Assembly: GCA_027019845.1 (NCBI GenBank)
Contig: JALUWE010000395.1
Coordinates: 1-8,588 of the forward strand
DNA: 8,588 bases
Direction of reading: 5' to 3'
DNA from: Anaerolineales bacterium
Lineage (GTDB): Bacteria > Chloroflexota > Anaerolineae > Anaerolineales > JABWBV01
In this document: positions 5,569 through 8,588 of the stretch, piece by piece
How positions within the stretch are numbered: position 1 is the first letter of the stretch
Layout: every line of letters starts with the position of its first letter
The notes under the pieces: model-generated
What the model saw: only the letters and a program-made list of their open reading frames with translations
Databases searched by the model: none
Told to the model about the DNA's origin: nothing
Made by a program: the position numbers and the translations under genes

Positions 5569-6498
5569 TTATACCAGATTTACCCTCCGCAAGCGGTCCC
5601 AGGTATGGGGGAAGGTGCCGTTTACGATCATCACCCCCAAGATGATCAGCACCAGCCCGGCCAGCGAGTACCACCCTGGCTGTTCGTGCAGGAAAACCAT
5701 CCCCAGGATGACACCGATGGGCGGGATCAGGTAGGTGACGAACGACAAAAAGGTCGCGCTGGCGGTGTCCACCAGGCGGTAATACACCAGATAGGCGATG
5801 GCGGTACCGAAGATGCCCAGGATGCCGGCCGCGCCCCATGCGGCCAGGGAGGGGGTAAGCTGAAACGGCTGCTCGATGATCAGTGCCAGCGGGAGGGCCA
5901 TGGCGGTGGAGCAGATCAGCTGCGCGCTGGGGCCGACCAGTCTGGGCAACCCGCGCAGCCGCAAACGGCCATACACAATCGCGATCCCGTAACAGATGGC
6001 TGCTACGATGAAGGCGGCCAATCCGATGGTTTCCATGCCGCCTCGCAGCGTGTTTCCCGAGATCAGCGCTCGAAAATCCGGCAGGAAGATGAACAAAATG
6101 CCGATGAAGCCCAGCAGCACCCCTCCCAACCGCGAGGGGGTCAGGTGCTCGTCTTCGATCAGAAAATGAGCGATGAGCACGGTAAAGATCGGCGTGGAAC
6201 CGTTCAAGATCGAGGCCGCGCCGCTATCGGCAAACTGCTCACCAAAGCTGAATAACGTGAAAGGCAGCGTGTTGGCGAAGAACCCCATGAAGAGGAACTT
6301 TTTCCAAAAGGCGAAATCTCTGGGCAGTCTGCCCCCGCTCAAGCGCAGCATGGCGTACAGAACCACCGCGGCCATCCCCAGCCGCAGTGAAACCAGAGTC
6401 AGCGGCGGGAAGTCCTGCACCGCGACTTTGATGAACAGAAAGGAGGGACCCCACAGGGCGGCCAATACCAGTAACCAGAAGAGATTTTTGTTTTTCAT
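5569..6498 (-). CDS. EamA/DMT-family transporter
   Basis: This 309-residue inner-membrane protein has ten predicted helices in two EamA repeats, at roughly 6-138 and 160-292. Family marks include ALWGPSFLFIKVAV and PPLTLVSLRLG near the N-terminus, then FANTLPFTLFSFGEQFADSGAASILNGSTPIFTVLIAHFLIEDE in the first repeat. The second repeat carries IFGTAIAYLVYYRLVDTASATFLSFVTYLIPPIGVILGMVFLHEQ. Members export amino acids, metabolites or drugs, and the substrate here cannot be assigned. The ATG at 6496-6498 gives the normal short charged start MKNKNLFWLL. An in-frame TTG at 6528 would add ten residues with no hydrophobic content and no better ribosome site. It is the first gene of the apparent minus-strand run leading to nat, the MATE-like gene and the methyltransferase. 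The repeat block at 6527-6880 lies in its upstream region. Confidence 0.92.
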   Translation of the reverse strand: MKNKNLFWLLVLAALWGPSFLFIKVAVQDFPPLTLVSLRLGMAAVVLYAMLRLSGGRLPRDFAFWKKFLFMGFFANTLPFTLFSFGEQFADSGAASILNGSTPIFTVLIAHFLIEDEHLTPSRLGGVLLGFIGILFIFLPDFRALISGNTLRGGMETIGLAAFIVAAICYGIAIVYGRLRLRGLPRLVGPSAQLICSTAMALPLALIIEQPFQLTPSLAAWGAAGILGIFGTAIAYLVYYRLVDTASATFLSFVTYLIPPIGVILGMVFLHEQPGWYSLAGLVLIILGVMIVNGTFPHTWDRLRRVNLV

Positions 6499-6526
6499 AG
6501 GCGGGTGTCGAAATCTTGAACAGTAC

Positions 6527-6543
6527 AAGACTTTGGAAGTCTT
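6527..6543. repeat. Small palindrome AAGACTTTGGAAGTCTT
   Basis: Seven-bp arms AAGACTT and AAGTCTT flank a 3-nt loop, 29 bp upstream of the EamA start. A related degenerate copy, AAGACTTCCGAAGT, lies at 6865-6878 on the far side of the tandem repeat block, so the two bracket it. Confidence 0.55.
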
Positions 6544-6583
6544 CGAGAAGGGGTGGCCTCGGCGTTAATGACAAGTGTTTTCA

Positions 6584-6836
6584 GACCTCACAGGTCTCAA
6601 AGCGCATGGAGATGCCCGGATGCAATCTGTTTTGGGTAAAATCTTCCTGCATCATGTGGTAGTAGACCTGTGAGGTCTCAACCCGGACCTCACAGTCTCA
6701 AAGCGCATGGAGATGCCCGGATGCAATCTGTTTTGGGTAAAATCTTCCTGCATCATGTGGTAGTAGACCTGTGAGGTCTCAACCCGGACCTCACAGGTCT
6801 CAAAGCGCATGGAGATGCCAGTAGACCTGTGAGGTC
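6584..6836. repeat. Three tandem copies of a ~102-bp element with 14-bp inverted ends
   Basis: Each copy starts GACCTCACAGGTCT and ends AGACCTGTGAGGTC, a perfect 14-bp inverted repeat in copies 1 and 3. Copy 1 spans 6584-6677. Copy 2 spans 6686-6778 and has lost one G in its left arm, but the visible interior is otherwise identical. Copy 3 spans 6787-6836 and has lost 44 bp of the interior. Copies are joined by tcaacccg or tcaaccc, so adjacent arms can also fold as a hairpin across the junction. The interior holds a second small inverted pair, GATGCA and TGCATC (6619-6624 and 6648-6653). No open reading frame of interest lies within. It resembles a REP or MITE-like palindromic element. The near-identity of copies 1 and 2 indicates recent duplication. 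Confidence 0.85.
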
Positions 6837-6879
6837 TCAGCGTAAGTACTGTCAATGTATTTCCAAGACTTCCGAAGTA

Positions 6880-6885
6880 TATAAT
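6880..6885 (+). promoter_or_regulatory. Possible -10 box (TATAAT) upstream of the dehydratase gene
   Basis: A perfect TATAAT lies 121 nt before the ATG, but no good -35 is seen at 16-19 bp upstream. A second candidate, TATACT with a TG extension, is at 6901-6906. Either would give a leader of about 100 nt. Confidence 0.25.
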
Positions 6886-6974
6886 TTCGAGCTACGTGAG
6901 TATACTGAGAAATCCCCCTCTACGTTGCGATAAATATCCACCCGCAACAGTTTTTACACGAAAGGGTTATGGAG

Positions 6975-7000
6975 ATCGAAAATCGAAAATCGCCGGAGGT
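6975..7000 (+). promoter_or_regulatory. Ribosome binding site and short repeat before the dehydratase gene
   Basis: Two copies of tcgaaaa (6976-6982 and 6983-6989) precede GGAGGT at 6995-7000. This is the strongest Shine-Dalgarno in the window and sits 5 nt before the ATG at 7006. Confidence 0.75.
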
Positions 7001-7005
7001 AGAGA

Positions 7006-7344
7006 ATGGCAAAACTGACCGAAATGCACTGCAAACGCCCGCAAAAGGGCGAAGGGCTGAGCGAAACCGAGATCGCCGCGTACCTTGAACAGCTACCCGG
7101 CTGGCAGGTGGTCACGCGGGAGGGTATCCCGCGGCTGGAGCGCGTCTTCAAATTCGAGAATTTTCAGCAGGCGCTGGATTTTACCAACCGCGTGGGCGCG
7201 CTGGCCGAGGAGGAAGACCATCACCCTGCTATCTTGACCGAGTGGGGGCGGGTGAGGGTGACGTTTTGGACGCACTTCATCAAGGGGCTGCACCTCAACG
7301 ATTTCATCGCCGCGGCCAAGACGGAAGCGTTGTATGGTGGGTGA
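7006..7344 (+). CDS. phhB: Pterin-4a-carbinolamine dehydratase (4a-hydroxytetrahydrobiopterin dehydratase)
   Basis: This 112-residue cytoplasmic enzyme dehydrates 4a-hydroxytetrahydropterin to the quinonoid dihydropterin, regenerating cofactor for aromatic amino acid hydroxylases. The active-site signature is complete: E-E-D-H-H-P at 69-74 (H72 and H73), W80 in TEWGRVRV, H90 in WTH and D99 in HLNDF. The N-terminal half has the usual LPGWQVV...LERVFKFENFQQALDFTNRVGALAEEE. Length is normal for the single-domain family. The start is supported by GGAGGT 5 nt upstream. No phenylalanine hydroxylase or pterin synthesis gene is nearby: the left neighbour is a repeat block and divergent transporter, and the right neighbour is a convergent lyase gene. 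Orphan copies are common in bacteria, and some have been linked to other pterin or molybdopterin chemistry. The enzyme call is firm, but the physiological partner is not known. Confidence 0.94.
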   Translation: MAKLTEMHCKRPQKGEGLSETEIAAYLEQLPGWQVVTREGIPRLERVFKFENFQQALDFTNRVGALAEEEDHHPAILTEWGRVRVTFWTHFIKGLHLNDFIAAAKTEALYGG

Positions 7345-7373
7345 AGGGTGAAGTGTAAAGCGTAGAAGGCTAC

Positions 7374-7434
7374 CATCCTTCGACTACGAGCGGCCGGAGT
7401 TCATCCGAACTCTCCCCGCCCTCCGCTCAGGATG
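7374..7434. repeat. CATCCT/AGGATG palindromic element, copy 1
   Basis: The outer arms are CATCCT and AGGATG, then gagcgg (7388-7393) pairs with ccgctc (7423-7428). An inner GAGTTC (7397-7402) pairs with GAACTC (7407-7412) around the loop atcc. The centre differs from copy 2. Confidence 0.75.
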
Positions 7435-7461
7435 CAGTTCCCTATCCCTATCTCCAACCCC

Positions 7462-7505
7462 CATCCTTCGACTACGAGCGGCTGCGCCGCCCTCCGCTCA
7501 GGATG
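7462..7505. repeat. CATCCT/AGGATG palindromic element, copy 2
   Basis: It has the same outer arms as copy 1 and the same CTTCGACTACGAGCGG left side. The centre instead contains GCGGC (7478-7482) pairing with GCCGC (7486-7490) around tgc. The two elements share their arms but not their apical stem. Confidence 0.75.
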
Positions 7506-7506
7506 T

Positions 7507-7543
7507 AATTACCCAATTACCCAATTACCCAATTACCCAACCC
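7507..7543. repeat. Octamer tandem array AATTACCC x4
   Basis: Four perfect head-to-tail copies (7507-7538) and a partial fifth run straight out of palindromic copy 2. Confidence 0.9.
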
Positions 7544-7563
7544 TTCGCCTCCCGCTCAGGATG
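7541..7563. repeat. Degenerate third palindromic element
   Basis: cccttcgc followed by cgctcaggatg keeps the outer sequence of the CATCCT family with most of the centre deleted. Confidence 0.5.
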
Positions 7564-7570
7564 TAATCCC

Positions 7571-7617
7571 CAATTCACAATTAACCGTTCACAATTCACA
7601 ATTCACAATTCCCAATT
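7571..7617. repeat. Short tandem array of caattca/acaattc units
   Basis: About five imperfect 7-8 bp copies end just before the stop codon of the lyase-family gene at 7620. Confidence 0.7.
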
Positions 7618-7619
7618 CC

Positions 7620-8543
7620 CTACTCCCCTCCCGCCACCTTCCCCCGCGTGCGCCAGTGGAGCAGTGCTCGTTTGCGCGTGCGTCCCTCCAGGGGCAGCAG
7701 GGGTGGTTTCACAGCCCACTGTGGAAAGGCGTGCAACTCGGCCAGCAGCGACTTGAGCAGCGGCGGCGCGGGGGGAAAGCGTTCCAGCACGTCGCGGCCG
7801 GTGTCGAGTTGTGCCTGGGCCAGCGGGTCGCGTTGGCCGGCGCGGTGTGCTTCCCAGACTTGCCGCAGCTGGGGGGAGAGCAGGTTCGCCAGCGCGGTGA
7901 TGCAGCCGCCAGCGTGGTGTTCCAGAGCCAGCGTGAACAGGCGGTCGGTACCGTTGAGCACCAGCAAACGGTCGCCAAAGCGCGCGCCCAGCGCGCGGGC
8001 GTGCGCCGCGTCCGCGGAGGAATCTTTGAGACCGGCAAAACGGTTGGGAAAGCGGTCTTTGAGGCGCGCCAGCAAATCCAGGGGCAGCGCGACACCCGAA
8101 ACGCGCGGGATGTGGTACCCCAGCAGGTAGCCGCCTGCGGGCACGCTGCGTTCGATCAGTTGCGTGTACCATAGCAGCAGCCCTTCCAGGCTGGCGTTGC
8201 GGTAGTAGTAGGGAGGCAACACCAGCACAGCCTCGCAGCCCAGCTCGAAGGCCTGCCGGGTCAGCGCGATGCTCTCCTCCAGGGAGGGGGTGCCCGTGCC
8301 CGCCAGGATACGGAAATCGGGATGCTGTTGGCGAATTCGCTGGGCGGTCTGGATGATCGACCGGCGTTCCCGCGGCGAAAACGAGGGGCCTTCGCCGGTG
8401 GTGCCCAGCAGCAACGCGCCGTGGCAGCCGCGTTTTGCCAGGAAATCCAGCAAACGCAGCAGCCCGTCTGCGTCGAGGGTGTAATCCGGGTTCAGAGGGG
8501 TGACCGCGGCGGCATACACGCCCGCCAAAGGATGTTGGTTCAT
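7620..8543 (-). CDS. Dihydrodipicolinate synthase / N-acetylneuraminate lyase family aldolase
   Basis: This 307-residue (beta/alpha)8 barrel enzyme acts through a Schiff base between an active-site lysine and pyruvate or another keto acid. K173 lies in FAGLKDSS and is the Schiff-base lysine. GTTGEGPSFSPRER (47-60) is the family loop, PPYYYRNASLEGL (110-122) carries the second tyrosine motif, and Y143 in GYHIP is the catalytic tyrosine. Where DapA has YNVPSRTG, with the arginine that binds the carboxylate of aspartate semialdehyde, this protein has YHIPRVSG. The arginine is shifted or lost, so lysine biosynthesis is doubtful. Another aldolase or lyase role on a sugar-acid-like substrate is more likely. 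The ATG at 8541-8543 has AGGAG at 8551-8555 with a 7-nt spacer. The gene converges on the dehydratase gene. Family is secure, substrate is not. Confidence 0.9.
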   Translation of the reverse strand: MNQHPLAGVYAAAVTPLNPDYTLDADGLLRLLDFLAKRGCHGALLLGTTGEGPSFSPRERRSIIQTAQRIRQQHPDFRILAGTGTPSLEESIALTRQAFELGCEAVLVLPPYYYRNASLEGLLLWYTQLIERSVPAGGYLLGYHIPRVSGVALPLDLLARLKDRFPNRFAGLKDSSADAAHARALGARFGDRLLVLNGTDRLFTLALEHHAGGCITALANLLSPQLRQVWEAHRAGQRDPLAQAQLDTGRDVLERFPPAPPLLKSLLAELHAFPQWAVKPPLLPLEGRTRKRALLHWRTRGKVAGGE

Positions 8544-8550
8544 GTTTTCT

Positions 8551-8555
8551 CTCCT
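8551..8555 (-). promoter_or_regulatory. Ribosome binding site of the lyase-family gene
   Basis: AGGAG on the minus strand, 7 nt before the ATG, fixes the start of the coding region. Confidence 0.75.
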
Positions 8556-8588
8556 AAAATGTGCTCACGCGCCACAAGGCCCAGACCA

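Larger units (their letters stand above)
7345..7619. other. Repeat-rich spacer between two convergent genes
   Basis: No gene is visible in this 275-nt stretch. It holds two complete and one degenerate CATCCT...AGGATG palindromic elements and two short tandem arrays, each annotated separately. Both flanking genes end here, so the palindromes could serve as transcription terminators in both directions. No poly-T tail supports classical intrinsic termination. Confidence 0.7.

Noticed and set aside
6584..6836. CRISPR array
   Set aside because: The units are ~102 bp and nearly identical throughout, with no unique spacers between short repeats and no cas genes in the window.
6652..6855. Small repetitive minus-strand open frame within the tandem elements
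   Set aside because: It simply translates the repeat twice, is interrupted by the length changes between copies and has no ribosome site.
7345..7619. tRNA or small structured RNA gene in the convergent spacer
   Set aside because: The palindromes do not form a cloverleaf, and the remainder is short tandem repeats. No promoter is visible.

Overview
The window looks like a piece of a GC-rich Chloroflexota (Anaerolineae-like) chromosome. The pheT N-terminus and the methyltransferase, NAT and EamA proteins resemble proteins of that group from memory. The spacers also carry short tandem arrays of 7-8 bp units (gattagag, ctactcc, aattaccc, acaattc) and palindromes ending in CATCCT/AGGATG, which I associate with such genomes. 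No rRNA, tRNA or CRISPR array was seen, and the taxonomic call is an inference.

Layout. Positions 1-111 (minus) hold the first 37 codons of pheT. A 1507-bp insertion sequence at 147-1653 follows. It has a 25-bp imperfect terminal inverted repeat beginning TGTCCACTGACAG, three copies of an 18-bp site at each end, and one Mu/IS481-type DDE transposase gene broken by a net +1 frameshift. An ECF sigma factor gene lies at 1690-2247 (minus), and upstream of it is a 124-nt uninterrupted homopurine tract at 2289-2412. Four more minus-strand genes form an efflux and modification cluster. In transcription order they are an EamA/DMT transporter (5569-6498), an arylamine N-acetyltransferase (4680-5459), a MATE/ANKH-like 12-helix membrane protein (3316-4683) that shares a GTGA start/stop overlap with the acetyltransferase gene, and a class I SAM methyltransferase (2426-3220). 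Positions 6584-6836 hold three tandem copies of a ~102-bp element with 14-bp inverted ends. On the plus strand, 7006-7344 encodes a pterin-4a-carbinolamine dehydratase. A 275-nt spacer full of palindromes and short tandem repeats separates it from a convergent dihydrodipicolinate synthase/N-acetylneuraminate lyase family gene (7620-8543, minus).

How it fits together. The core is ordinary housekeeping and detoxification metabolism carrying unusually many non-coding repeats. The most interesting signals are regulatory. A perfect 11-bp stem buries the transposase Shine-Dalgarno only in transcripts that start outside the likely native start site. A hybrid promoter appears where the IS joins the pheT leader. 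The homopurine tract lies just upstream of the sigma gene, and the repeat family at 6584-6836 is built from palindromes. I found no clearly new defence or mobile system. The IS is the best candidate for something uncommon, because a single-gene element carries Tn7/CAST-style multi-site ends.
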